DNA from: Thomasclavelia spiroformis
Lineage (GTDB): Bacteria > Bacillota_I > Bacilli_A > Erysipelotrichales > Coprobacillaceae
Reading direction: 5' to 3'
Assembly (NCBI GenBank): GCA_018369555.1
Contig: JAGZCC010000014.1
Location: forward strand, 1 to 41,924
Length of the DNA: 41,924 nucleotides
The first letter of the stretch is position 1; every line of letters starts with the position of its first letter. Positions 16,038 to 24,973 of this stretch are shown piece by piece. The translations under genes were made by a program, and so were the position numbers. A model generated the notes under the pieces. That model ran no database searches and was not told the DNA's origin. It saw nothing but the letters and a program-made list of their open reading frames with translations.

Positions 16038-17407
16038 TAATTATCCTCCATATTTCTTTTTGCAATTTGTGCTGCTTTAGCACGTTCTTTTTTCTGACGT
16101 CTTATATCATTTTGAATCATTTGTCGTTTTTGTTTACGAACAACTGTTTCAATTTCTCTTTTACGTTTTTTCTTATAACCTGGTTTTACTTTTCTTGGTT
16201 TACGAATAATACTTTGAACTTTTTTTTCTAGCTCAGTTTGTTGTTTAACACGTTTAGTTCTTTTTAAACGTTCACCCAAATCAACAAACTGATTATTTTT
16301 AATTGTCATATTTTTAAAGACAATTCCCTTTCTCTCTAATATCCTTAAATTTGCCTCATCACTAGTATCATACATGCTATAACAAACACCTGTATATTTA
16401 CCACGGCCACTTCGTCCACTACGGTGAATATAAAAATCAGGTTCTTTTGGAAATTCGAGATTAATAACATGAGAAACACCATCAATATCAATTCCTCTAG
16501 CAGCAATATCTGTAGCTACTATGTATTGATATTCATTGTTATGAATTCTTCGCATCATTTGTTTACGTTCACGTGGTTCTAAATCTCCATGAATTTCACC
16601 AACTTTAAAACCATCTTCACGTAACTGTTTAGTAATTTTTGCAACTTCATCACGTTTGTTTGCAAAAATAATACAAATATATGGGTCAATTACATTCATT
16701 ATCTTTTTTAAGACATCATAACGATTTTGATGCTTCGTTGCAATTAAAACATGTTCCACATTATCAGTTGTTACTTTATCGTCATCAATTTCCACAATAA
16801 TAGGCGTTTGCATATACTTTTTTAAAAAAGGTCTTAGCATTTGCGGAATTGTTGCTGAAAAAACCATCATTTTTAAATTCTCTTTCATTTTACCAGCTAC
16901 CGCATCAATATCTTCTAAATAACCAAACTCTAATGTCATATCTGCTTCATCAATAATAAATGTAGAAGCAGTAGTTATTTTCAACGCTTGTTCATCTAAT
17001 GATAAATCCTTTATTCTTCCTGGTGTTCCAATAACAATATGTGGTTGAACCGTTAATTTATTTACTGTTTTTTGACGGTCACTTCCCCCAATCAATAAAG
17101 ATACTCTAATATTTTCATTATATTTTACAAATAATTTGGCATTATTATATATTTGAGTTGCTAATTCTCTTGTAGGAGCAGTAATTACAGCTTGAACACA
17201 GTCTAGATTAGTATCGATTTGATCCATTACCGGTAATAAAAAAGCATGCGTTTTACCTGTTCCAGTTTGTGAAATACCAATTATATCATTATTTTTATAT
17301 ACTAAGGGAATGACTTTTTCTTGAATAGATGTAGGTTTATTAAAACCTAATTCATTGATTGTTTGATAACAAAACTCTTGAAAGTTATATTTTTCAAATG
17401 TATTCAT
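16037..17407 (-). CDS. cshB: DEAD-box RNA helicase (CshB-like)
   Basis: ATP-dependent RNA helicase of 456 residues. All motifs are present: Q motif (FNKPTSIQ), Walker A (SQTGTGKT), PTRELA, GG, TPGRI, DEAD (IIDEADMTLEFG), SAT, then domain 2 with IIFANKRDE, HGDLEPRERKQMMRRI, TDIAARGIDIDGV and HRSGRSGRGKYTG. A strongly basic C-terminal tail of about 60 residues probably binds RNA. The start is ATG at 17407 behind AAGGAGGCATAAA. Position between yqfQ/ispH and nfo matches Bacillus CshB, which acts in ribosome assembly and cold adaptation. Confidence 0.94.
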   Translation of the reverse strand: MNTFEKYNFQEFCYQTINELGFNKPTSIQEKVIPLVYKNNDIIGISQTGTGKTHAFLLPVMDQIDTNLDCVQAVITAPTRELATQIYNNAKLFVKYNENIRVSLLIGGSDRQKTVNKLTVQPHIVIGTPGRIKDLSLDEQALKITTASTFIIDEADMTLEFGYLEDIDAVAGKMKENLKMMVFSATIPQMLRPFLKKYMQTPIIVEIDDDKVTTDNVEHVLIATKHQNRYDVLKKIMNVIDPYICIIFANKRDEVAKITKQLREDGFKVGEIHGDLEPRERKQMMRRIHNNEYQYIVATDIAARGIDIDGVSHVINLEFPKEPDFYIHRSGRSGRGKYTGVCYSMYDTSDEANLRILERKGIVFKNMTIKNNQFVDLGERLKRTKRVKQQTELEKKVQSIIRKPRKVKPGYKKKRKREIETVVRKQKRQMIQNDIRRQKKERAKAAQIAKRNMEDN

Positions 17408-17478
17408 TTTATGCCTCCTTTTCTTAGATAAATTCAATTAATTTTATCATACCGCAAATAAAAAGCAAGTAAATTTAT

Positions 17479-17495
17479 CTATTTGTAACAAATAG
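17479..17495. promoter_or_regulatory. Perfect palindrome between cshB and yqfQ
   Basis: CTATTTGT-A-ACAAATAG is an 8-base perfect inverted repeat with a single central base, in the 126-base region between the divergent cshB and yqfQ. It looks like an operator for a dimeric regulator; no T-tract follows, so it is not a terminator. Confidence 0.4.
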
Positions 17496-17533
17496 TAAAA
17501 AGATACATAGATTATTATAAAAGGAGGTATACT

Positions 17534-17869
17534 ATGGATCCATTTTATGATGAAAATTTCTACTATGATAACTACATTTTTCAAACATATCCATCGTTTC
17601 CAATCAACAATAAAACAAAAACCAAAATTACACTACAACGCTCTTTACACTATGCAACAAAAACAATCTATACAATAAATCAAATCATTCCGTTAATATA
17701 TCAAATACGTCCTATCATCAATAATACCAAAAATGCATTTAAAATCATCCAAGCTGTAAATCATCTTAATGATATCGACTTAGATGAAGTAGAAAAAAAT
17801 ATCACTCCTATTAATAAAGAAAAAAACAATTCTGGTAATGACGTACACTTTGAAAATATGCTACAATAA
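17534..17869 (+). CDS. yqfQ: YqfQ-like (VrrA-like) protein
   Basis: A 111-residue protein with a Tyr/Phe/Asn-rich N-terminus (MDPFYDENFYYDNYIF) and a hydrophobic helical core (TIYTINQIIPLIYQIRPIIN, about 52-71) followed by AFKIIQAVNHL and a charged tail. Bacillus YqfQ/VrrA has the same layout and lies between ispH and cshB, exactly as here, so the call rests on synteny plus the core helix. Function is unknown. The start follows AAAGGAGGTATACT, and ispH begins 15 bases after its stop. A SigK-like arrangement upstream (AACA, 15 bases, CATAGATTA at 17506-17514) might make it sporulation-controlled, but this is weak. Confidence 0.65.
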   Translation: MDPFYDENFYYDNYIFQTYPSFPINNKTKTKITLQRSLHYATKTIYTINQIIPLIYQIRPIINNTKNAFKIIQAVNHLNDIDLDEVEKNITPINKEKNNSGNDVHFENMLQ

Positions 17870-17884
17870 TTTCGAGGTGATGTT

Positions 17885-18796
17885 ATGAAAGTATATCAAA
17901 TTGTTCCCCGAGGATATTGTAAAGGTGTGGTAAGAGCAATTGAGATTGCAAAAAAATACGCTTACCAAGATAATGTTTATATTTTGGGAATGATTGTGCA
18001 TAATCAATATATCGTCGATGCTCTTGAAAATTTAGGTATTAAAACAATTGATAAAAAAGGTGCTTCAAGAGAAGAACTCTTAGATTTTATTGATAAGGGA
18101 ACTGTAATCATTACAGCTCATGGAGCTGGTAATAATGTTTTTAAAAAAGCTAAAGCTAAAAATTTAAATGTGGTCGATGCTACTTGTCTTGATGTAATCA
18201 AAACACATGACTTAATTAAAGATTATTTAAGCAAAGGCTTTGAAATACTGTATATAGGTAAACATGGTCATCCTGAATCTGAAGGTGCCCTTTCAATAGA
18301 CAAAACACATATTCATTTAATTGAAACTACTAAAGATATTGATAAATTAAATAAAAATTTAAATTATGTAATTACTAATCAAACAACGATGTCTTTATAT
18401 GATGTTTATAATTTATGTAATTATGCTAAAAATGTAATTCCTAATTTAACTATTGCTAAAGAAACATGTCAAGCAACTACGGTAAGACAAGAAGCAATTG
18501 CAAAAATAAGTGATGATGTTGATGTTGTCTTTATTGTTGGCGATCCCCATTCTAACAACACAAAAAAACTAGCAAGTATTGCTAGTGAAAAGGCTAATAA
18601 AACTACTTATATGATTGAAAGTGTAAATGATATAACTTTAGAGATGTTAAAAGACAAACATATAGCCGCTGTTAGTTCAGGTGCTTCTACACCTACTTAT
18701 CTTACAACCCAAGTAATCAATTATCTAAAACAATTTGATTATAATAATTGTAATACTCATGCTAAACCAAAAATTGATTTGCATAAAATATTATAA
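17885..18796 (+). CDS. ispH: 4-hydroxy-3-methylbut-2-enyl diphosphate reductase IspH
   Basis: Last enzyme of the MEP pathway; reduces HMBPP to IPP and DMAPP using a [4Fe-4S] cluster. The 303-residue protein has the three conserved cysteines, Cys12 (RGYCKGVVRAIE), about Cys101 (VVDATCLDV) and about Cys195 (AKETCQATTVRQEA), and the substrate-binding histidines in MIVHNQYIV and GKHGHPESEGAL, plus VVGDPHSNNT-like VFIVGDPHSNNTKKL. Start ATG at 17885 follows GAGGTGATGTT. It is cotranscribed with yqfQ. Confidence 0.97.
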   Translation: MKVYQIVPRGYCKGVVRAIEIAKKYAYQDNVYILGMIVHNQYIVDALENLGIKTIDKKGASREELLDFIDKGTVIITAHGAGNNVFKKAKAKNLNVVDATCLDVIKTHDLIKDYLSKGFEILYIGKHGHPESEGALSIDKTHIHLIETTKDIDKLNKNLNYVITNQTTMSLYDVYNLCNYAKNVIPNLTIAKETCQATTVRQEAIAKISDDVDVVFIVGDPHSNNTKKLASIASEKANKTTYMIESVNDITLEMLKDKHIAAVSSGASTPTYLTTQVINYLKQFDYNNCNTHAKPKIDLHKIL

Positions 18797-18803
18797 AAAG
18801 ATA

Positions 18804-18841
18804 ATGAGTTAGTATTAAATGATACTAACTCATCGCATTTT
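18804..18841 (+). terminator. Terminator of ispH
   Basis: A perfect 12-base stem (18804-18815 with 18822-18833, ATGAGTTAGTAT/ATACTAACTCAT) is followed by CGCATTTTT. Confidence 0.75.
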
Positions 18842-18847
18842 TCAGTT

Positions 18848-18886
18848 ATAAAAAGAAGTTGTAACAAATTAATGTTACAGCTTCTT
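18848..18886 (-). terminator. Terminator of the surface-protein gene
   Basis: A 13-base stem with one G-U pair (18853-18865 with 18874-18886) is followed on the minus strand by TTTTTATA, 10 bases after the surface-protein stop. It may also work on the plus strand, where TATTTTATA follows. Confidence 0.8.
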
Positions 18887-18895
18887 TATTTTATA

Positions 18896-21800
18896 TTATT
18901 TATCAATCAATCCAGAATCAGGAATTAATCTTAATCCTAAATATGCAGTAACTAATTTTACATATTGTTCATCAACTTCAGCTTGTGAATGAGGTACTTT
19001 CAACATTTCTACTGATGCTTCATAAACAGGATAGTATGCTGCCCATGATTCTTCACTATATTTTGATTGATCTAATTTACTACATCTTTCTACGAAAGCT
19101 TCTAAATTATTTTTATTTACAATATTTTCAATTTTTATATTTACAGTAGTAGTATTACCAGAAGCATCTGTTAATACAACATTTTCATCTACATTTGCAG
19201 TATATGTTTTTGTAAATACTGTTCCAGTTTCATCACTTGTCCATCCTTCAAGTGTAACTGGTTCACTTGTTTTAATAGTTACTGTAACACTATCATATGT
19301 GTAATCAGTAGTTGAGTATTCAATTGTATAAGTTGGAGCTGTAGTATCTACTACATGTACAATTCTTGAAACTGTTGCACTGTTTCCTGATGAATCAGTT
19401 GCACTATATTCAATTTTGTACCATCCAAGTCTTGCTGGATCTACTGCTTCTACATATTCACTAGATGTTTCTAATCCTTCTTGGCTAGTAGCATAAGTAA
19501 TTTTTGAAACTGTTGCACTAAGTGCTTCTCCTGAATTATCAGTTACAGTTGGAATAATATCAGTAAAAGGTGTTAAATATTCATGTTCAGTGATTGCTTC
19601 AACATCTCCTAAATCAATTACTGGAGCTGTTGTATCTACTACTTTAACAGATATTCTTGGATTAATTCTGTTTCCAGCTACATCTGTAATGTAGAATGAA
19701 AATGCATTTGCATAAGATCCAATTTTTCTAATATCTAGATTTGATGAATTATGATTCCACCAAGTATCTTCTACAACTGTTACTTCACTATCATCACTAA
19801 TAAATTCTTTTTGAGCTTCTAAAATAGCGCTTACTTGTTCGCTACTTAAATATGGGTTAGGTGCACTAGCATCTACTTCTACTGTAATAAACCATTGATC
19901 AGGTTTATATTCAGGTACTTTTTTATCAATATTTGTTATTTTAATTGCAACATCAGTTGGATTTCCAACTAAATCATAAATAGTTACAACTTCATCAACA
20001 TTTTGAGTATATTCTTTAGTAAATGTTCTATTATCTACTTTTTGCCAACCTAATTCAATAAGTTTAGCTTCATCAATATCTTCACTAACAGTCATTGTTG
20101 CAATTACATTATTGCGAGTTGGTTCTACTGTTGAATAAGTTACTTGAGCGCTTGGAGCAGTCTTATCTACAGTAAATTGATATGTTCCTAAATTTCCGGC
20201 ACGATCTTCAAAATTTAATGTAATATCTTTTGTTCTATAGAAGTATCCATAGTATTCGCTTGCATAACCATTTTCATCTGCATCAACACCGCGCCATAAT
20301 GATGTTTCATTTAATTTAACTGGTTCATCAAACACTACAGTTACTTTAATTCTTCCGTCTTGTTTTACTTCATATTTTTGTGTTAAATCAATAACATCTG
20401 GGTTTGTTTTATCAATTGTAATAGTTACTGTTGTTGTATTTCCAGCTTTATCAACAGCACTAATTGTATATGTTCCTTCATTGCTTAAAGTAGTTGGAAT
20501 ATTTTCTGTATATTTTGTATCATTGATTAATACATAATCAAGATGATCATCTTCAATTGTATAAGATACATCAGTATTATAATATTTGTTATTTTCAATA
20601 CCACTAATTACTGGTGCATCACGATCAATTTGATTAATTTCAACAGTAATTGTCTTTTTATTTCCTGCTAAATCATAAATATCAAATTGATAAACACCAT
20701 TTTCACTAAATTCTTTACTATAGTTTACTTTACCATTACTATAAGTATGTTTAGTCCATCCATCAGGTGTAACAATTTCTTCTGTACATTTTAAAGTAAC
20801 TGTTACATTACCATTTGTATATTCTCCATAATTTGGTGAATAAGTTAAAGTTGTTTTACCAAATGTTCTATCAATATTACTTACATCAATATCAACATAT
20901 GAAACATTTCCAGCATAATCACTAACAGCTAAATCTTTAATGCTTGTATTTTCACTAAATGTTTTTTGATATGTTTGATTATCGATTTTTGTCCAACCAT
21001 CTAATGGATTAATTCCACCATATCCATCATACAATTCATTTGCTGCACTAATTGTAACTACAACATCTTGATTAGTTGGAGCTGTAGTACTATATTGAAC
21101 ATCTACTACTGGTTTTTCAATATCATATATAAATGCATAAGTAGCAAAGTTTCCTGTAGTATCGAAAACTTCAACTGTATTCATTTTTTCATTTTCATAA
21201 TATGGTTTTAAATTGATGTAATTAGCATCATTCCATACATTACTTCTATTTAAACGATATTTATCATTTACAATAATATGACTTAATCCGCCAACATCAT
21301 GTAATTTAAAATCAACATATGAATAATAATTAACTCCATCAACTGTACTACCTACTTGATTTTTAGCAGTAATAGTTGGAAGAGTTGTATCTACAACATC
21401 AATTTCTCTAGTAGCTGCTTTTGTTACTACATTTCCAGCTTCATCAGTAATTTTATACCAAACAGTATAGTTACCTACTTTATCAAGAGAATCTACTTGT
21501 TGATAATTACCTGCATTATTATAACGATAAATAAGCTCTACCTTAACATCTTCAGAAGCGCTTACATTATCGCTAACAGTATATTCTTCAAAGTATTTAT
21601 CCCCGACTTCAATTACTGCTTTATTTGGATTAGTATTAGTTAATTTTAATGTTGGTGCTGTAGTATCATAAATAAATTCATAAGTACCACCTACATACAT
21701 TCCACCATTTCCATCATCAAATAATACTTCAATTACATTAGACTGACCTTCATTTAAATAAGCCTTTACATTTGATAAATTAATATCAGTCCATTTATTT

Positions 21801-22099
21801 GGTGATAAAGCAAGTTCTTGACCATTTAAAGTAATTTTTGTAAATGGTACAGAACAAGCTACTTTAAAATGTGCATTTGAAAAAATATTTTTTTCCGCGT
21901 TTCCAACAAACTCATCTTCAACTGGCGTAATCGTTGCTGTTTCGTTTTCAACTACGTTTTCTAAAGAATAAGCATCAGCTGGAATAACTGTAAATGAAAA
22001 AGTCATTGCCATAGTCATCGCTATGACTAAAAAAGTTTTACTTATTTTCTTCATTAATTTTTTCATAGTTTTATATTTGGATATTATAAATATATCCAT
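18896..22099 (-). CDS. Large secreted protein with tandem Ig-like domains
   Basis: A 1067-residue exported protein. The N-terminus has a Sec signal peptide (core TFLVIAMTMAMTFSFTVIP, likely cut after ADA). The rest is about ten Ig-like/HYR modules of 80-100 residues; most begin DTTAPT or DKTAPS or a variant and end in a DxAGN turn (TDEAGNVV, YDLAGNKK, VDKAGNTT, EDRAGNLG, TDVAGNRI, TDASGNTT). The last 75 residues form a FIVAR-like three-helix module (LEAFVERCSKLDQSKYSEES, then SQAEVDEQYVKLVTAYLGL). There is no LPxTG motif, C-terminal membrane segment or S-layer domain. The ATG at 22099 is close to its GGGG site; ATG at 22066 (MKKLMKK) is the alternative. It has a strong promoter and terminator and splits the conserved housekeeping block. 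Confidence 0.85.
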   Translation of the reverse strand: MDIFIISKYKTMKKLMKKISKTFLVIAMTMAMTFSFTVIPADAYSLENVVENETATITPVEDEFVGNAEKNIFSNAHFKVACSVPFTKITLNGQELALSPNKWTDINLSNVKAYLNEGQSNVIEVLFDDGNGGMYVGGTYEFIYDTTAPTLKLTNTNPNKAVIEVGDKYFEEYTVSDNVSASEDVKVELIYRYNNAGNYQQVDSLDKVGNYTVWYKITDEAGNVVTKAATREIDVVDTTLPTITAKNQVGSTVDGVNYYSYVDFKLHDVGGLSHIIVNDKYRLNRSNVWNDANYINLKPYYENEKMNTVEVFDTTGNFATYAFIYDIEKPVVDVQYSTTAPTNQDVVVTISAANELYDGYGGINPLDGWTKIDNQTYQKTFSENTSIKDLAVSDYAGNVSYVDIDVSNIDRTFGKTTLTYSPNYGEYTNGNVTVTLKCTEEIVTPDGWTKHTYSNGKVNYSKEFSENGVYQFDIYDLAGNKKTITVEINQIDRDAPVISGIENNKYYNTDVSYTIEDDHLDYVLINDTKYTENIPTTLSNEGTYTISAVDKAGNTTTVTITIDKTNPDVIDLTQKYEVKQDGRIKVTVVFDEPVKLNETSLWRGVDADENGYASEYYGYFYRTKDITLNFEDRAGNLGTYQFTVDKTAPSAQVTYSTVEPTRNNVIATMTVSEDIDEAKLIELGWQKVDNRTFTKEYTQNVDEVVTIYDLVGNPTDVAIKITNIDKKVPEYKPDQWFITVEVDASAPNPYLSSEQVSAILEAQKEFISDDSEVTVVEDTWWNHNSSNLDIRKIGSYANAFSFYITDVAGNRINPRISVKVVDTTAPVIDLGDVEAITEHEYLTPFTDIIPTVTDNSGEALSATVSKITYATSQEGLETSSEYVEAVDPARLGWYKIEYSATDSSGNSATVSRIVHVVDTTAPTYTIEYSTTDYTYDSVTVTIKTSEPVTLEGWTSDETGTVFTKTYTANVDENVVLTDASGNTTTVNIKIENIVNKNNLEAFVERCSKLDQSKYSEESWAAYYPVYEASVEMLKVPHSQAEVDEQYVKLVTAYLGLRLIPDSGLIDK

Positions 22100-22231
22100 T
22101 CCCCTTTCTTTTAATTTTTAGCATTTGATCAATAAATTGCTAGAAAATTTTATAACAATTATCTTCCCCTATTACACCTCCCTTTATATGAAATATCCAG
22201 CAAATTTATAATCGCAATACCATATAATAAT

Positions 22232-22260
22232 ATTATATAACTTTTAGTCCTAAGATTCAA
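22232..22260 (-). promoter_or_regulatory. Sigma-A promoter of the surface-protein gene
   Basis: On the minus strand TTGAAT (22255-22260) and TATAAT (22232-22237) have a 17-base spacer. The leader to the start is about 125 bases; it contains an unused strong Shine-Dalgarno-like GGGAGGTG (22175-22182) with no start codon behind it and a small hairpin near 22105-22145. Confidence 0.65.
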
Positions 22261-22268
22261 TTTTACAA

Positions 22269-22293
22269 TAAAAAAGACGATTATAAAATCGCC
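22269..22293 (-). terminator. Terminator of the glyQS-dnaG-rpoD-trmK-yqfO operon
   Basis: A 7-base stem with one G-U pair (22276-22282 with 22287-22293) is followed on the minus strand by TTTTTT. It touches the yqfO stop codon. Confidence 0.75.
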
Positions 22294-23042
22294 TAATAAC
22301 AATAATAATCGTCAGATTTTGCTGTTAATACCTCAAGACCTTTAGCATCCAATAATTCTTTTACTTTTTCTTCCATAATTACCTCAACATGATGAGGTAC
22401 ATCTATTAAAACAATATCATGATCAATTGCATATTTAGCATGTCGATGTTTTGTATCACCAGTAATAAAAGCATCAACTTTGCCTGCTAAACATTCAATG
22501 TCCTCGCTACCACTACCACCACAAATAGCAATACTACTAATTAATTTTTCTCTACCAGCATATTTAACCGGCAGATTAAATGCTTTACGAACTCTTACTA
22601 CTAATTCACTAGTTAAACATGGTTGATTTAAAATAGCCCGTTTACCAACTTGAATATCATCATAACATTTAATACCATGAACAACCAACTCATTGATCAA
22701 CCAATCGTTCATAGATATTCCATCTTTCCCACGATCCAAACAAGTATGCAAACTATAAACTATTATATTATTACTTATAGCTAATTGAACAAACTTTCCA
22801 TGATGATTACTAAAACTCAAATTATCTATCTTTTCTAGAAAAAAGGGATGATGGGTAATTAACATTTGACAGTTATTATCTATTGCTTTTTGAATACTTT
22901 GTAAATCAGCATTTAAAGAAACCATAACCTTATTAATTTCTTGATCCACATTTCCAATTTGAAGACCACACTTATCCCATGGTTGTTGTAAATCTAGAGG
23001 AAAGTAATCCTCTAGATAACTAATTATTTCATAAGCTTTCAT
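22293..23042 (-). CDS. yqfO: Nif3-like dinuclear metal protein (YqfO family)
   Basis: NIF3 (GTP cyclohydrolase I type 2-like) protein of 249 residues; the biochemical role is unsettled, though the family binds two metal ions in a hexameric ring. Metal-site motifs visible are MLITHHPFF (about 63-71), SLHTCLDRGKDGISMNDWL and the C-terminal AFITGDTKHRHAKYA and DVPHHVEVIMEE. It lacks the roughly 110-residue central insert of Bacillus YqfO. The start is ATG at 23042 behind AGAGGTATTAC, overlapping the trmK end by 14 bases. The trmK-yqfO pair is conserved in Bacillota. Confidence 0.93.
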   Translation of the reverse strand: MKAYEIISYLEDYFPLDLQQPWDKCGLQIGNVDQEINKVMVSLNADLQSIQKAIDNNCQMLITHHPFFLEKIDNLSFSNHHGKFVQLAISNNIIVYSLHTCLDRGKDGISMNDWLINELVVHGIKCYDDIQVGKRAILNQPCLTSELVVRVRKAFNLPVKYAGREKLISSIAICGGSGSEDIECLAGKVDAFITGDTKHRHAKYAIDHDIVLIDVPHHVEVIMEEKVKELLDAKGLEVLTAKSDDYYCY

Positions 23043-23721
23043 GTAATACCTCTTCAATCATTTTTATTTTATCATTTAATTCGTGATAACGAGGATGATT
23101 ATGATCTAACGTATTTTGAATCTTTTTATATACATGATACTGTTTTTTCCATTTTTCTTTAAACAAAGGAGTTTGATTATTTATTAAAATCGGTCCAAAT
23201 TCAACATCTTTTTGGCTATATGTAACAGCCTTATTTTGTCTACTTGTTACTACCATAACCTCATAAATATGACCTGCATCTTTTACCATCTTTTCATCAA
23301 TAATAATCCAATCATGAGAAAATAAATATTTTCTCAAATGATCATTATTAGCATTAGATTGTAAAAACAAAACTTGAACATTCTTTAAATATTCTCGATT
23401 TTCATCTAAAATCTCACAAATCAAATAAGAACCCATTCCCGCAATACTAATCATATCAACTTTACGATTTAAAATTGGATTTAAACCATTACCTAATAAT
23501 GGAAATACACGATCTTGTAAATTATACTGCTTAATTGTTTCAACTGAAGAATCATATGGCCCTTTAGCAACATCACAGGCATATGCCTTTGATATAATAT
23601 TATTTTCAATTAAATAACAAGGCAAATACCCATGATCTGTACCAATATCAGCAAGAATAGAGCCTTGCTTATACTCATCAATTACATCTGCAATCAACTG
23701 TAATCTTTTAGACAATTTCAT
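23029..23721 (-). CDS. trmK: tRNA (adenine22-N1)-methyltransferase TrmK
   Basis: SAM-dependent methyltransferase that makes m1A22 in tRNA; 230 residues. The Rossmann SAM-binding motif is LADIGTDHGYLPCYLI (residues 23-38), followed by AYACDVAKGPYDSS and the family motif ISIAGMGSYLICEIL (usually GMGG) and FLQSNANNDHLRKYL. The C-terminal coiled helix (about 185-230) is typical. Its ATG lies one base after the rpoD stop, and it overlaps yqfO by 14 bases, so rpoD-trmK-yqfO are coupled. Confidence 0.95.
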   Translation of the reverse strand: MKLSKRLQLIADVIDEYKQGSILADIGTDHGYLPCYLIENNIISKAYACDVAKGPYDSSVETIKQYNLQDRVFPLLGNGLNPILNRKVDMISIAGMGSYLICEILDENREYLKNVQVLFLQSNANNDHLRKYLFSHDWIIIDEKMVKDAGHIYEVMVVTSRQNKAVTYSQKDVEFGPILINNQTPLFKEKWKKQYHVYKKIQNTLDHNHPRYHELNDKIKMIEEVLHESL

Positions 23722-23722
23722 C

Positions 23723-24970
23723 TTAACGATCCAAAAAATCTTTTAATCTTTTTGAACGTGAAGGATGCTTTAACTTACGAAGTGCTTTTGCTTCGATTTG
23801 ACGAATTCTTTCTCTAGTTACACTAAATTCTTTCCCAACTTCTTCTAATGTTCTAGTACGTCCATCATCTAAACCGAATCTTAAGCGTAATACTTTTTCT
23901 TCACGATCAGTAAGTTCTAATAATACTTCGTTTAATTCATCTTTTAATAGTTCATTTGCAGCGTAATCATCAGGAGACATTACACCTTCATCTTCAATAA
24001 AATCTCCTAAATGAGAATCATCTTCTTCACCAATAGGTGTTTCTAATGAAACAGGTTCTAATGATATTTTTTGAATCTCACGAACTTTTTCTGGAGTCAT
24101 TCCATCCATTCTTTCAGCAATCTCTTCAGCAGTTGGTTCACGACCTAATTCTTGAATTAATAAACGTTGGATTCTTGTTAATTTATTAATAGTTTCTACC
24201 ATATGCACAGGTATTCTAATAGTTCGAGCTTGATCAGCGATTGCCCTAGTAATTGCTTGGCGAATCCACCATGTAGCATATGTTGAAAACTTAAATCCTT
24301 TAGTATAATCAAATTTTTCAACTGCTTTAATTAATCCCATATTACCTTCTTGAATCAAATCTAAAAATAACATTCCACGCCCAACATATCTTTTAGCAAT
24401 AGAAACAACCAAACGTAAGTTAGCTGCTGCCAATTCCTTTTTAGCAGCTTCATCACCTTCTAAAATCTTTTTAGCCAATTTGATTTCATCATCATGTGAC
24501 AATAACTCAACTCGGCCAATTTCTTTTAAATACATTTTTACAGGATCATTAATTTTAACATTACTTCCTAATTGATTTTGATCCATTTCTGCATCAGCAT
24601 CGGCAACTTGATACATATGAAGTGTATCACTAGTCATCATATCGAAATCACCATCAAAATCTAAATCCGGAGTATCATCACTTAATAAATCATCTCCCAA
24701 ATCAAGATCAATATCCAAATCATCTGTTGCTCCTGTAAGCAACATATCATCTTCAACATCGATATCATCTAAACCATCATCAGAAATAATAATATCATTA
24801 CTTCCAATAAATTCTAATAAATCTTCTGCAAGATCATCATTTAAATCATAAGTAGATAAATAAGTATCAATTTGATCTTGAGTTAAAATCCCATCTCCAT
24901 TTTTTGCATCATTTAATACAATTTTCTTTAAATCATCAAATGATACAGCTGTAACATTCTTTTTCTTCAT
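23723..24970 (-). CDS. rpoD: Primary RNA polymerase sigma factor (RpoD/SigA)
   Basis: Housekeeping sigma factor of 415 residues. A very acidic N-terminal region 1.1 (Asp-rich, about 50-100) precedes region 1.2 (DPVKMYLKEIGRVELL), region 2 (FLDLIQEGNMGLIKAVEKFD and YATWWIRQAITRAIADQART), region 3 and region 4.2 with its helix-turn-helix (TLEEVGKEFSVTRERIRQIE, then ALRKLKHP). It differs from SigB/F/G by region 1 and the RFGLDDG segment. Start ATG at 24970 follows AAGGAGTAGTAT. It follows dnaG by 3 bases in the classic macromolecular-synthesis operon. Confidence 0.98.
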   Translation of the reverse strand: MKKKNVTAVSFDDLKKIVLNDAKNGDGILTQDQIDTYLSTYDLNDDLAEDLLEFIGSNDIIISDDGLDDIDVEDDMLLTGATDDLDIDLDLGDDLLSDDTPDLDFDGDFDMMTSDTLHMYQVADADAEMDQNQLGSNVKINDPVKMYLKEIGRVELLSHDDEIKLAKKILEGDEAAKKELAAANLRLVVSIAKRYVGRGMLFLDLIQEGNMGLIKAVEKFDYTKGFKFSTYATWWIRQAITRAIADQARTIRIPVHMVETINKLTRIQRLLIQELGREPTAEEIAERMDGMTPEKVREIQKISLEPVSLETPIGEEDDSHLGDFIEDEGVMSPDDYAANELLKDELNEVLLELTDREEKVLRLRFGLDDGRTRTLEEVGKEFSVTRERIRQIEAKALRKLKHPSRSKRLKDFLDR

Positions 24971-24973
24971 ATA

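Noticed and set aside
21356..21643. 95-residue plus-strand frame inside the surface-protein gene
   Set aside because: Antisense shadow of the Ile/Ser-rich repeat region; no ribosome binding site or known motif.
18896..22099. Repeats as DNA-level tandem repeats or a CRISPR-like array
   Set aside because: The repetition is at protein level only (Ig-like modules); the DNA copies differ and there are no spacers.
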